The notes under the pieces were generated by a model. That model searched no databases. It was not told the origin of the DNA and worked only from the letters and a program-made list of their open reading frames with translations. Below are positions 9,374 through 20,419 of a DNA stretch of 64,000 nucleotides, piece by piece (positions within the stretch are counted from its first letter, which is position 1; every line of letters begins with the position of its first letter). The translations under genes were made by a program, and so were the position numbers. This stretch comes from Dryomyza anilis (lineage: Eukaryota > Arthropoda > Insecta > Diptera > Dryomyzidae): positions 37,533,024 to 37,597,023 of the forward strand of contig OX638135.1 of the NCBI GenBank assembly GCA_951804985.1. The letters are read 5' to 3'.

Positions 9374-10808
9374 AGTGGCTCATGTCCCAAACTGATCTTA
9401 GCACGCGGTTAGCTCGATGGGCTTTGAAGCTTCAATGGTTCACATTTCAAATACAGCACCGGCGTGGCAGTCAAAACGTGGTTCCTGATACGCTTTCTAG
9501 AGTAAATACTGAAGATTTGTCTTGTCTTTCCGATTTGAATGCTTTAGAAAATTACAGCGGGGTTTTCGTGGACTTAAATTCTACACGCTTTAAATCAGAC
9601 GACTACCACGAACCTTTGAACAGCATAAATAAAAATATAGAAAAATTGGCAGATATAAAGATAATGGACGGATACGTGTACCGACGGACAGAACATGCAT
9701 CGGGAGAGCAGTTACAGGATGATTTAGCGTGGAAGCTTTGGATCCCTAAAAGTATGACTAGTGAAATCTTAAATAAAGCGCATGATAGTCATTTATCAAG
9801 TCATGGTGGTATTAATAAAACTATTGATCGAATTCGTAGATTCTATTTTTGGCCAGGATTGGTAAACGACGTGAAAAATTATGTTAATTCATGTGAAACT
9901 TGTAAATGCACTAAACACCCAAATTTTGTAATGCGACCGCCAATGGGTAAAACATCAGACACAAATCGATTTTTTCAAAAACTTTATGTAGATTTCCTTG
10001 GTCCCTATCCTAGATCTCGATCAGGTAACATTGGTATATTTATTGTTTTAGATCACTTTAGTAAATTTCCTTTTTTGAAACCTGTCAACAAGTTTTCATC
10101 TGACATTGTCGTCAAATATTTAGAAGAGCTCTTTCATACATTTGGCACACCTGAGACAGTTGTTTCTGATAACGGCTCTCAATTTAAAGCAAATTTATTT
10201 AATAAAACGTTACAAAATTATGGTGTGAATCACGTTTATACGGCAGTATATTCGCCTCAATCCAATGCATCTGAACGTGTCAATCGATCAGTTCTTTCAG
10301 CGATTAAGGCATATATCAAACCCGACCAGAATAATTGGGATGAGTATATCAGCAGCATTAGTTGTGCGCTACGTTCAGCTGTGCATGCTTCTATAGGCAC
10401 ATCACCCTTCTTCATGGCATTCGGACAACATCAAATCAGATTACCAATGGAACAACATATACACTGCTGCGTAAACTACAAATGTTGGAAGATCGATCTG
10501 TTAGTTTCAATAGAGACGACTCGTTAGAAATTGTGCGAACTAAGGCTTCAGCCATAATGCAGAAACAATTCGATCGTAACGAGCGAGCATACAATTTGCG
10601 ATCTAGAATTGTAAACTATTCTGTAGGGCATGAAGTTTTTCGAAGAAATTTCAGCCAAAGCAATTTTGAAAAAGGCTACAATGCTAAATTGGCACCATCA
10701 TTTCTAAAACCACGAGTTAGAAAGAAACTTGTAAACTTGTATTATGAATTAGAAGATTTACAAGGACGAGTGATTGGAACATATCATGCGAAGGACACTC
10801 GTCAGTAG
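9286..10808 (+). pseudogene. pol: Pol RNase H C-terminus and integrase, copy 1 (frameshifted)
   Basis: The open frame begins with RNase H (FTVITDHASLKWLM), then the integrase zinc domain (AHDSHLSSHGG ... CETCKC) and the catalytic core. The core carries VDFLGP, SDNGSQF and NASERVNR, the D-D-E triad with 34 residues between the second D and E. Integrase joins cDNA ends to the target. In this copy the frame is lost after FGQH at about 10430, where 4 net extra bases distinguish it from copies 2 and 3; the C-terminus continues in another frame to the TAG at 10806. That tail (YELEDLQGRVIGTYHAKD) resembles the small C-terminal integrase domain. The end lies about 60 bp before the polypurine tract, leaving no room for env. 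Confidence 0.85.
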
Positions 10809-10871
10809 TTGTTCTCATTTGTACAAGCGGTATCAGTTTTTCGGCTGTTGTACCACCCCAAATCTGATTTT

Positions 10872-10881
10872 AGTGGGGGGG
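10872..10881 (+). promoter_or_regulatory. Polypurine tract, copy 1
   Basis: AGTGGGGGGG lies four bases before the TGTAGG start of LTR2. This is where a plus-strand primer would be expected. The tract is the same in all copies. Confidence 0.7.
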
Positions 10882-10885
10882 TTTA

Positions 10886-13800
10886 TGTAGGTGCGCTTGT
10901 ACCCTAATTTATTTTTTTATTTTTAAAATTCTATAAAAACATTTATACGAATTTATTACAAATAAAAAGTGAGTTTTTATTTTTCTAAATTTTTAATGAA
11001 ATTCATTTTAAAAAATAGTAAAATTTCTTTAAATAGAATAATTTTATTGCCAATATAATAGACAACGCAGCAATTGGATTCGGCCTATTTTCATTTCTGT
11101 GCCAATTCCTATACGAATAAATAGCTCTCTTTGTATAATCCATATATTTTATTTCTTTTAATTACAAATCTCTCAATTGATTTGGCACTTAAATATGCAA
11201 TAATTTTAATTGCTCTCATCAGCATATTCCCAACTTCACACACACTTAAAAACATGCGTAGGAGGATGAGAAAGATCACCTCTGACTAATTACGCATTGC
11301 AGCAGAACTTCAGTTGGTGACAAACGAAGCAACGATTGAAATCGACGGACCGATTGCACCATCGAACCGCATCTCCACCCGCGAGCCGCATCTCCTCCAA
11401 CCGTGTATTGTTAGAAGGTGAAAAGTATCCGCGATCCGACCACAAACCGCGATCAACCCAAAATCCGCCCCAAAAGCGTAGAAAAAAATTATTGTGAAGT
11501 GGCTAAAACAAGAAAAAAATATAAAACTAAAATTAATAAATTTATTAAGTGACTCCCAAAAAAGACAAAAGTCCATAAAAGAAATTACGAAAATCGAAAT
11601 ATTACATAAAAAAAAAAGTTATTAAAATTATTCGTGACAAAAAGTAATTATGGGAAAAAGGTGAAAAGAAAAATTATTTATTAAAAAAAAATAATAATAA
11701 AGACAATTAGTAGTAAAAAAAATATATAAATATTTTTAAAAGGTTAAATTTTATTAAAAATTAAAAGAAGGTTAAATTCTGTTTAAAGGAAAAAAATTAA
11801 TTTGATAAAACTTCTTTCAAATTATATAGCTTTTGTCATAATTTAAAATAATTAAATATATATGTTTTAATTAGTTAAAGTAAAAAAAAAAAACAAAATA
11901 AAATTATGCGAAAATGGTGAAAATATATATGAAATGAGTGCAAAAAATAATAAATAACTTCAAATTCATATAAAAAAAATATATATATAAAAAAAAGTAT
12001 GTATATTATTCTGCAAAAATTTGTGTGTGCAAAATTAGCTTCAAAAATGTTCGTGCAAAAATAAGCAAAAATAACCTTGAAAAAGTCAACGCTATATAAA
12101 AAAAAAATAGAACGGTTGGTTTTTATGTATTTCGGATAATACTGGTTTTTTTTGTATGCGAAAAATTCAATAAGAATTTAAAATTTTCCGAAAGTGTTAA
12201 AAAAAATATAATTTAAAAATTAAATATATATTTAAAATGAAGAATTATTCAGCGTGCATTTTTATTATTTGTGTAAAGTTTAATTGAGGAAAAAAAAGGA
12301 ATTAAAGGAGATATAATCTCATATACGCATTGGTTCGGAACCTTGCTATACTTCCCCTCAATTTAATAATAAAAATTCCCCATACGGCGTGTATCGTAAG
12401 CCATTTAATTGTTTTAGCTCAGCACCAGCAATCGTCAACCATCGTGAAAGATCTTTCATCGTGGGAGCGACTCATCGGCTGTTTCAACTAATGTAAGTCT
12501 CTCTTTGATTTTTTATTGTATTTGGTTAAAGTGATAGTGTATACTTATTGACAAAAGAAATTCACCACACTTCATAAAGGTTTGAGTTTTTGGTGTGTAC
12601 GCTCAATAGCATTGAGAGCTTAATGCATATGAAATGCAGTACACGCTAAGAAATTAAAACTATATGAATATTTTTTTTTAATCTTTGAAAATATTAAGAT
12701 TTAATTCATAAAATGTTATGAAGGTGAACTAAATTGTCTATTTGTATTTCAATCACAATTTTAATTTTATATAATGTTATAATACTATTTTAAAACCAAA
12801 AATAAAAATGAATTCGAAATTTTAAAACATCAAATATTCTTTTTATGTTGTAGTAGCGAAAAAAAAATCATTAACGTCCAATATAATGAGAGCATAAAAA
12901 AAACCCAAACCTAATTTTTGTTATAATTAAATTTAAACAACAACAAAATGAACAGATTAATTTCACTAAACATACAACTGCGAGAGAGCATAAAAAGCTC
13001 CATATCAATTTACACCAACATTTTGACCGAACAGCTTCAATAACAAACTCAAGCATTTGTTCAACATAAATATTTTTTTTAAGAACCTGTTTGTCGCTAA
13101 ACAAACACACTGCGAGAAATTATATTGAAATTATTTCGCGTTATTTTATATTTGCACATACTTATATATTTTTTTTTATTAACTATATTATTATAATTTT
13201 TTTTGCACACATATAATATATACATGCTGTAACCATTTGATTTTCAGATATTTTCCCCATCGAATTTTTGTACCTATTTAAACAAAAAAAAAAAAACAAA
13301 CAAACTTTAGAAAAAAAAATAATAAATCACCCATAATTTATTCTCGTTTGAAACATTCGCAATTACCATACGATTTAGAAATTTAATTAACCATGTTATG
13401 CTAACACCAAATTTTATTAAAACAATTATAATTTTTACAATTTTTTTTTCTCTCTCTCTATTAAATAATGTAATATGTATTTAAAATTAGTTTTGTATTT
13501 AGCCATGGTTAGCTACTTTTACTTATGAATTTAATTCAAATTTGTTTAATTTTAAGATTCCTTAATAAATATCGTTTTTGTTAATAATGATGAAGCACTA
13601 AATTTTTTTTCGTTGACTTATCGCGTTAATTTTGTTGCTGTGTTAGGTTAATCTTTGGGATCATCGATAATCAATTTTTTTGAAGTGGTAAAAATGATGA
13701 TCATGGATGGGAGGGCTTATGGCGTTACAGTAACACCATCGCACACGTCACCAATATAAATATTGAGTTTCTTTTTATTTCCGTTTCCTTTCTCTCACTT

Positions 13801-13983
13801 TTGGTTTTACTTCTCTCTGTTATCGTAAGCTTTTCTTTTCTCTTATAATGCAAGCACGCCAAATTAAATTAATATCTTGAAGTTAGCACCCGAACTCCTC
13901 CCCTAGCCGACGAGAAAGAGCCGGAAACAAATGCGTGCTTCCGCTAACGACACTTGCAAAAACATCAACATTAACATTCGTTA
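10886..13983 (+). repeat. LTR2
   Basis: This 3098-bp LTR is close to LTR3 (3099 bp) and LTR4 (3109 bp). It is strongly AT-rich with a GC-richer block at about 11306-11480. A second block at about 12415-12490 contains the palindrome TGAAAGATCTTTCA and ends in the splice donor GTAAGT at 12493; TTTTCAG acceptors follow near 13245. An LTR over 3 kb is unusual for Ty3/gypsy. Small reading frames in it are shared only because the LTRs are copies. Confidence 0.88.
11306..11442 (+). promoter_or_regulatory. Candidate core promoter block in LTR2 (also LTR3, LTR4)
   Basis: A GC-richer block starts AACTTCAGTTGGTGAC, with a TCAGTT match to the insect initiator (A at 11312, 20846 and 30164 in LTR2-4). Errantivirus-type LTRs often use an initiator plus downstream element, but a downstream element at the exact +28 spacing is not evident. 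LTR1 lacks the whole block. The alternative start is the TATA-like box near the LTR end. Confidence 0.3.
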
Positions 13984-13989
13984 TTTATT

Positions 13990-14007
13990 TGGCGCCCAAC
14001 GTGGGGC
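13990..14007 (+). promoter_or_regulatory. Primer-binding site (tRNA-Lys), copy 2
   Basis: The 18 bases are identical to copy 1 and lie six bases after LTR2. Confidence 0.92.
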
Positions 14008-15628
14008 CCACACATTTACTTTCTCTTTTACGAACATCTTTTATCATAATTAATGATAAACATTGCCCTTTTTCTTTTTCTCGTTCTTTTTCTTTTCCAA
14101 TATTTCTTATTCTTATTTATTTCGATCTTCATTCTTTTTTTAAACTGTGCTACTATTTTTCTTTTGAGTTTCAGTGTGTCAATCTGATGCTTTGGATTTT
14201 AATTGGTACAAAACACTTCGTGTGTGTGCTATTAACCAGTGTTAACAATTCATCATACGCCATGTTTCTTTAGAGTTTTTATACCCTACACTAAGAGTGA
14301 AAGGGTATATTCAGTTTGGTACGCCGTTTGTAACACCCAGAAGGAAGCATCTCCGGTATGGAAAAGTATATATATTCTTGATCAGCATGACCTCCTGAGT
14401 CGATTTAGCGATGTCCGTCTGTCTGTCCGTCTGTCTGTCTGTTGAAATCCCTACTACTTTTAAAATTGAAAAGCTAGATAAATGAAACTTATAACTTAGA
14501 TTACTAATATACCTACGCTGTATGTGCGAAATGGCGAGATCGGTCCATTGTGACCTATGATCCGACCACTTATGTTCAAATACCTCATATAAAATGTACA
14601 TATAAAGATCAATTTTTATCTATACGTGCTAACTTTTTTGGTCATATATATATTGATATCATGCTCAAATACATGATAATAATGTTTTCCGGCGAAAAGA
14701 CTTGTGATTCACAAAAAAAAAATCGAAATTCGGTATACCTACCCATTTGTAAATATGGGTATCAAATGAAAGAAAAATCTTCAGGGATGGAAAGTTTGTA
14801 GTTATTTTCAGGATTCGTATACCATGGTGACCTATATATCACTTTGAATGGTAACCACACATATGTGTAGGGTATTTATAGTCGGCTTAGACCGACTATA
14901 ATTTTGATAATCCTAACTATCATAATTACACCTACTTAAAAATTTCCCATGAGATCTAACCTTCCCAACTGGTTTTTATTTCTTTCGATTTTTGCCTGTA
15001 ATGCTGTTATCTGGATCATAGCTAGAATCAGACCGCAAATCGAAAGTTATAAAACATGTACTCCGACCTATGGAATTCCTTGGAATTAATTATTTTTTTT
15101 TAACTTTAAAAATAATGCCAGTATTTCTAAACCTCCTTCTTTTTTTTAATTATTTCTTACCTAGCCTTTATTCTGATTTCTTAACAATTCTTAAAACCAT
15201 TTCTTTTTTTTTCCTAACTCAATTGTTATTTTTTTTTTAATTTCACAGCACCAATTAACCAATTATGCGCAGAAGTCAATGTATTTTGTTTTCTGAACTT
15301 TTCGTGTAGTTCCCTCCGAAAGTTTTATCGACATCTCGATTGAGATACTTATCGTTTTCATAAATTTAAATTCTAATTTAGATAAAAATAAGAATATATA
15401 TTTTAACATCAATTCATATAAACCTATGTGTTGTATGCTTTTATATTTTTTTTATTATTTTTATTTACTTGTTTTATAATTTTAATTGTTAAAATTTTTG
15501 GAAACAATTTTTTTTCTAATTTGAATTCAACATAATTTTATTAATTTTATTCTGCTCTAAACTCTTTAAAAATTTTTCATGTTTTAAATTTTTTTTATAT
15601 ATATATTTTTTTTTCTTAAAACTTTGAA
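14008..15628 (+). other. Long untranslated leader, copy 2
   Basis: It has the same organisation as the copy 1 leader, with the dispersed repeat at 14280-14975 and AT-rich sequence up to the RING start. No protein-like frame was found. Confidence 0.6.
14280..14975 (+). repeat. Dispersed TATACCCTACAC repeat, copy A2
   Basis: It is nearly identical to A1 but keeps CTCCGGTATGG and a slightly longer TCTG tract near 14416-14440. It sits at the same place in the retroelement leader. Confidence 0.85.
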
Positions 15629-15898
15629 ATGCCTCTTCAACGGAGTAATGAAGATCTATTGACAGCTGAATCTGCTGATCGTGAAAGTATTTGTTGCAAT
15701 ATTTGCAGCAATGCTATTAGCTCTCGGCTACAAGTGATAAAAACCACATGTGGTCACATTTTCCATAAATCGTGTATTTCAAAACATATTAAAACCAATC
15801 CCGATTGTCCTGTGTGTAACACTCGGATGGCTTCTCAAGAAAGTACTGCGACCGCAAGTACCCCTTTACCTTCATCGCCAACAATGACTCGAGCTTAA
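15629..15898 (+). CDS. gag: Gag N-terminal RING-H2 finger, copy 2
   Basis: The 89-residue product is the same as copy 1, with all eight zinc ligands. The same TAA follows, with the frame open beyond it. Confidence 0.8.
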   Translation: MPLQRSNEDLLTAESADRESICCNICSNAISSRLQVIKTTCGHIFHKSCISKHIKTNPDCPVCNTRMASQESTATASTPLPSSPTMTRA

Positions 15899-16639
15899 AC
15901 TTCTAAACCAACAACATCAGTAACTAATAATTCTGAAAATACCTCGATTTCCAATCAAATTTCTTTACAAGATCAATGCGAGACCATTCGTAATATTGTA
16001 ACGGCCGCTGTTGGTGCGCAACAAGCAGAAATGATGTTGTCTCTTAGCCAACAAGTGTCTAAATTAATTGAGACAAGTATTGAATCAGGTCTTCCAAGAT
16101 TAAAACTCGCTGCTCCTATACCTGAGCGTAACACACAAGTGCGCGCTGCTCAAATGCACACATTGCCAGCAGTTGAACAGCAAACTTTAGAGCAATTGCT
16201 TGGATTGCCAGCTACTTCTCGTAATGGACATGCATCTAATTTTGATCCAAATAATTCAAATTGTGGTCCATCGGTTTCTCATGAAGGTGCTCCGTCGTCA
16301 TCAGACACGTCACTACGATCTGATAAAGTGAGCCACATTATTTTCAATTGGAAACTGAAATTCAATGGAGATTCCAGATTGAATGGCAACTTCGACCTAT
16401 TATCTCGGTACGCCTCTATTCTTTTCGACTCTAAAGCCAGCGACTGGTTTTGGAGATATCACAGGTCCGTTCAAAATATTCGTTGGCCGGAACACTGTAT
16501 CGCGCTTCGTAGACAATACAAAGACTCACGCACTGACGTTGATTACCGTGAAATGGTCCGCGATAGAAAACAAAAGCACAGCGAAAGTTTTGATAGTTTT
16601 TACGAATCCATTTTAGAATTGACTAATCGGCTAGATTAG
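15899..16639 (+). pseudogene. gag: Gag capsid-like region, copy 2
   Basis: It is the same as copy 1, with the first ATG at 16031 and the in-phase TAG at 16637. It adds no new lesion. Confidence 0.75.
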
Positions 16640-16642
16640 CAG

Positions 16643-17093
16643 TTGCCTGAAAATGCTTTGGTGGAAATTCTGAGGAGAAACTTGTTGACCGAAATACAAC
16701 ATAAAATTTTGAACATACAGATTTTTTCTGTCTCTCATTTGCGTGACATCATCCGGAAACGAGAATTTTTAATGCAGGATGTTGGAAGGAAGCAACCCTT
16801 CAACAAACTAAATCCCCAGCGCAGGAATATTAGTGAAGGATTCTAATCACGTTGAGCAGGATGAGGATGAGATTGCTGCTATATCTTTAACGTGCTGGAA
16901 TTGTGAAGCTGCAGGTCACCGCTACCATGATTGCCTGGAGGAGAGACGTGTTTTTTGTTATGGGTGTGGTTTGAAAAACACTTATAAGCCGAGTTGCAAA
17001 TATTGTTCAAAAAACTGCAGAGTGGGTGCGCCGAAAAGTGCACTCAAACAGATCCATGCGTTAACACAGTCAACCAACACCGGAACCAAGTAG
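16643..17093 (+). pseudogene. gag: Gag C-terminal region with zinc knuckle, copy 2 (frameshifted)
   Basis: It shares the 8-bp loss of copy 1, so the knuckle CWNCEAAGHRYHDC falls in a different frame from the capsid end. Confidence 0.8.
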
Positions 17094-17240
17094 AAATTTT
17101 AAAACCCAAATATAACAATAGTTCTAGGACTAAACCTTTAATTACAAATTTTTCACCTTTGAAACCTTTTCATATTTGATTAGCAGAATATAATACTGCT
17201 CGCGATCGTATTTTTAATGAGTCTGATGTTTCATCAATAA

Positions 17241-17519
17241 ATAATTGTTGTAGATTCTGTATTATCTTTTAAAAACGATTTACCGTGTTTTTCTTCTTCT
17301 AGATCTAGCAAACGTATAAAATATTATTGGCAAAATGTCAAAAATATTCGAAAATTATTTTTAAGTTCTGTTCTTGAAAAAACCAATGATATTAGGCCAT
17401 ATGCGGAGGTGACTTTGCTCGGTAAAAATATTGTTGGTTTATTAGATACAGGTGCTTCGATAAGTTGCCTTGGTGCACAAGCTGCTCAAGACTTTTTTAG
17501 ATTCAAAAATAACCTTTAA
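17241..17519 (+). pseudogene. pol: Pol protease N-terminal part, copy 2
   Basis: It contains LLDTGASIS with D-T-G at 17445. The same extra base in the T-run separates it from the rest of the protease. Confidence 0.8.
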
Positions 17520-18912
17520 AAAAATAAAATCAACTGTGCGAACCGCAGATGGAAAATCGCAAAATGTAATAGGCTATTTGAATACACACATAATTTTTCG
17601 CGGAGTTACAAAAATACTAAATATTTATATAATTCCAAATTTATCTCAAAATCTTTATCTAGGCATTGATTTTTGGCAAACTTTTAATCTTTTTCCGTTA
17701 GGTCTTTTGTCTGAAATAGGCAAAATGAATTCTGAAGATTCTATTTGCGATAATTCTTTACAGCGTTTATTGTCAGTTTCACAACATCATGATTTACAAA
17801 ATATAATTAATTTATTTCCAAGTTTTTCTAAAGAAGGTCTCGGTAAAACTAGCGTAATAAAGCCTATAAAGCAGAGACACTTTCCAGTGTCGCCAGCAAT
17901 CGAAAAATTAATATATGATGAATTAGATAGGATGTTGGAATTGGGAATAATAGAAGAATCTGAAAGCGCTTGGTCTTTTCCAATAGTTTTGGTTAGGAAG
18001 CCAGGGAAAAATAGATTATGCTTGGATAGTAGAAAAGTTAACAGTGTTACTGTAAAGGATGCGTATCCTCTTCCTAATATTGACGGAATTTTAAGTAGGT
18101 TACCAAAAGCCGAATTCATAACTAGTATAGATTTAAAGGATGCTTTTTGGCAAATAACTTTAAACCCTTCTTCTTGTAATGCTCCTCAGACCATGTCACG
18201 ACTGATGGATAAAGTTGTGCCAGCTCATTTAAGAGCAGAGGTGTTTGTTTACCTTGACGATCTATTGGTAATTTCAGATACTTTTGAACATCATCTTGAG
18301 GTTTTGCGAGAACTTTCCCTGAAACTGCGTACTTCCGGTTTGACCATAAATGTAGGGAAAAGTAGGTTTTGTGTCCGAGAAGTCCGTTATTTAGTCCATG
18401 TAATAGGAAATGGGGTTATTCAGACAGATCCGGATAAAATTGCCGCCGCAAATGAATTTCCTGTTCCGAGATCTGTAAAACAATTACGTAGATTTTTAGG
18501 TATGTCAGGGTGGTATAGAAAGTTTATTAGAAATTATGCGACTGTCACCACGTCATTAACTGATTTGTTGAAAAACAAACGAAAGTTCGAATGGAACATT
18601 GAAGCACAAGGAGCGTTTGAAGATTTGAAAACCATTCTGAGTACCGCCCCTGTTCTACAAAGTCCTGATTTTTCACAACCTTTTTACATACATTGTGATG
18701 CAAGTAGAACAGGAATAGGAAGTGTCTTGGTTCAGAAAACTGCGGACGGTGAAGAGTTCCCTATCGCCTTCATGTCGAAAAAACTCAACCAAGCCCAACG
18801 CAATTATTCAGTGACCGAACAAGAATGTTTAGCAGCAATGCTAAGCATAAAAAATTTAGAGCTTATGTGGAAGGACATGAGTTCACTGTCATCACCGATC
18901 ACGCATCGTTGA
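17470..18912 (+). pseudogene. pol: Pol protease C-terminus, reverse transcriptase and start of RNase H, copy 2
   Basis: The product is the same as copy 1, including the missing segment after LNPSS, the missing nine residues before KPIKQRHF, the retained YLDD, and the A-run frame change near 18849. Copies 1 and 2 form one lineage within the array. Confidence 0.88.
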
Positions 18913-20342
18913 AGTGGCTCATGTCCCAAACTGATCTTAGCACGCGGTTAGCTCGATGGGCTTTGAAGCTTCAATGGTTCACATTTCAAATACAGCACCG
19001 GCGTGGCAGTCAAAACGTGGTTCCTGATACGCTTTCTAGAGTAAATACTGAAGATTTGTCTTGTCTTTCCGATTTGAATGCTTTAGAAAATTACAGCGGG
19101 GTTTTCGTGGACTTAAATTCTACACGCTTTAAATCAGACGACTACCACGAACCTTTGAACAGCATAAATAAAAATATAGAAAAATTGGCAGATATAAAGA
19201 TAATGGACGGATACGTGTACCGACGGACAGAACATGCATCGGGAGAGCAGTTACAGGATGATTTAGCGTGGAAGCTTTGGATCCCTAAAAGTATGACTAG
19301 TGAAATCTTAAATAAAGCGCATGATAGTCATTTATCAAGTCATGGTGGTATTAATAAAACTATTGATCGAATTCGTAGATTCTATTTTTGGCCAGGATTG
19401 GTAAACGACGTGAAAAATTATGTTAATTCATGTGAAACTTGTAAATGCACTAAACACCCAAATTTTGTAATGCGACCGCCAATGGGTAAAACATCAGACA
19501 CAAATCGATTTTTTCAAAAACTTTATGTAGATTTCCTTGGTCCCTATCCTAGATCTCGATCAGGTAACATTGGTATATTTATTGTTTTAGATCACTTTAG
19601 TAAATTTCCTTTTTTGAAACCTGTCAACAAGTTTTCATCTGACATTGTCGTCAAATATTTAGAAGAGCTCTTTCATACATTTGGCACACCTGAGACAGTT
19701 GTTTCTGATAACGGCTCTCAATTTAAAGCAAATTTATTTAATAAAACGTTACAAAATTATGGTGTGAATCACGTTTATACGGCAGTATATTCGCCTCAAT
19801 CCAATGCATCTGAACGTGTCAATCGATCAGTTCTTTCAGCGATTAAGGCATATATCAAACCCGACCAGAAGAATTGGGATGAGTATATCAGCAGCATTAG
19901 TTGTGCGCTACGTTCAGCTGTGCATGCTTCTATAGGCACATCACCCTTCTTCATGGCATTCGGACAACATATGATTACCAATGGAACAACATATACACTG
20001 CTGCGTAAACTACAAATGTTGGAAGATCGATCTGTTAGTTTCAATAGAGACGACTCGTTAGAAATTGTGCGAACTAAGGCTTCAGCCATAATGCAGAAAC
20101 AATTCGATCGTAACGAGCGAGCATACAATTTGCGATCTAGAATTGTAAACTATTCTGTAGGGCATGAAGTTTTTCGAAGAAATTTCAGCCAAAGCAATTT
20201 TGAAAAAGGCTACAATGCTAAATTGGCACCATCATTTCTAAAACCACGAGTTAGAAAGAAACTTGTAAACTTGTATTATGAATTAGAAGATTTACAAGGA
20301 CGAGTGATTGGAACATATCATGCGAAGGACACTCGTCAGTAG
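18825..20342 (+). pseudogene. pol: Pol RNase H C-terminus and integrase, copy 2 (integrase frame intact)
   Basis: The 505-codon frame holds the RNase H end, the HHCC zinc domain, the D-D-E core and the C-terminal tail without interruption. At FGQHMITNGTT it avoids the frameshift of copy 1. Integrase here looks complete, but it is cut off from the upstream pol frame by the A-run frame change. It could only be made by a frameshift or from its own internal start. The end is 64 bp before the polypurine tract. Confidence 0.85.
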
Positions 20343-20405
20343 TTGTTCTCATTTGTACAAGCGGTATCAGTTTTTCGGCTGTTGTACCACCCCAAATCTG
20401 ATTTT

Positions 20406-20415
20406 AGTGGGGGGG
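20406..20415 (+). promoter_or_regulatory. Polypurine tract, copy 2
   Basis: AGTGGGGGGG lies four bases before LTR3, identical to copy 1. Confidence 0.7.
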
Positions 20416-20419
20416 TTTA

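Noticed and set aside
10809..10871. Possible env gene after integrase
   Set aside because: Only about 60 bp separates integrase from the polypurine tract in every copy, so there is no room for one.
14311..14601. Antisense frames with repeated T-D-R-Q, here and at 4829, 23846, 33860 and 34201
   Set aside because: They are translations of the TCTG microsatellite in the dispersed repeat, not proteins.
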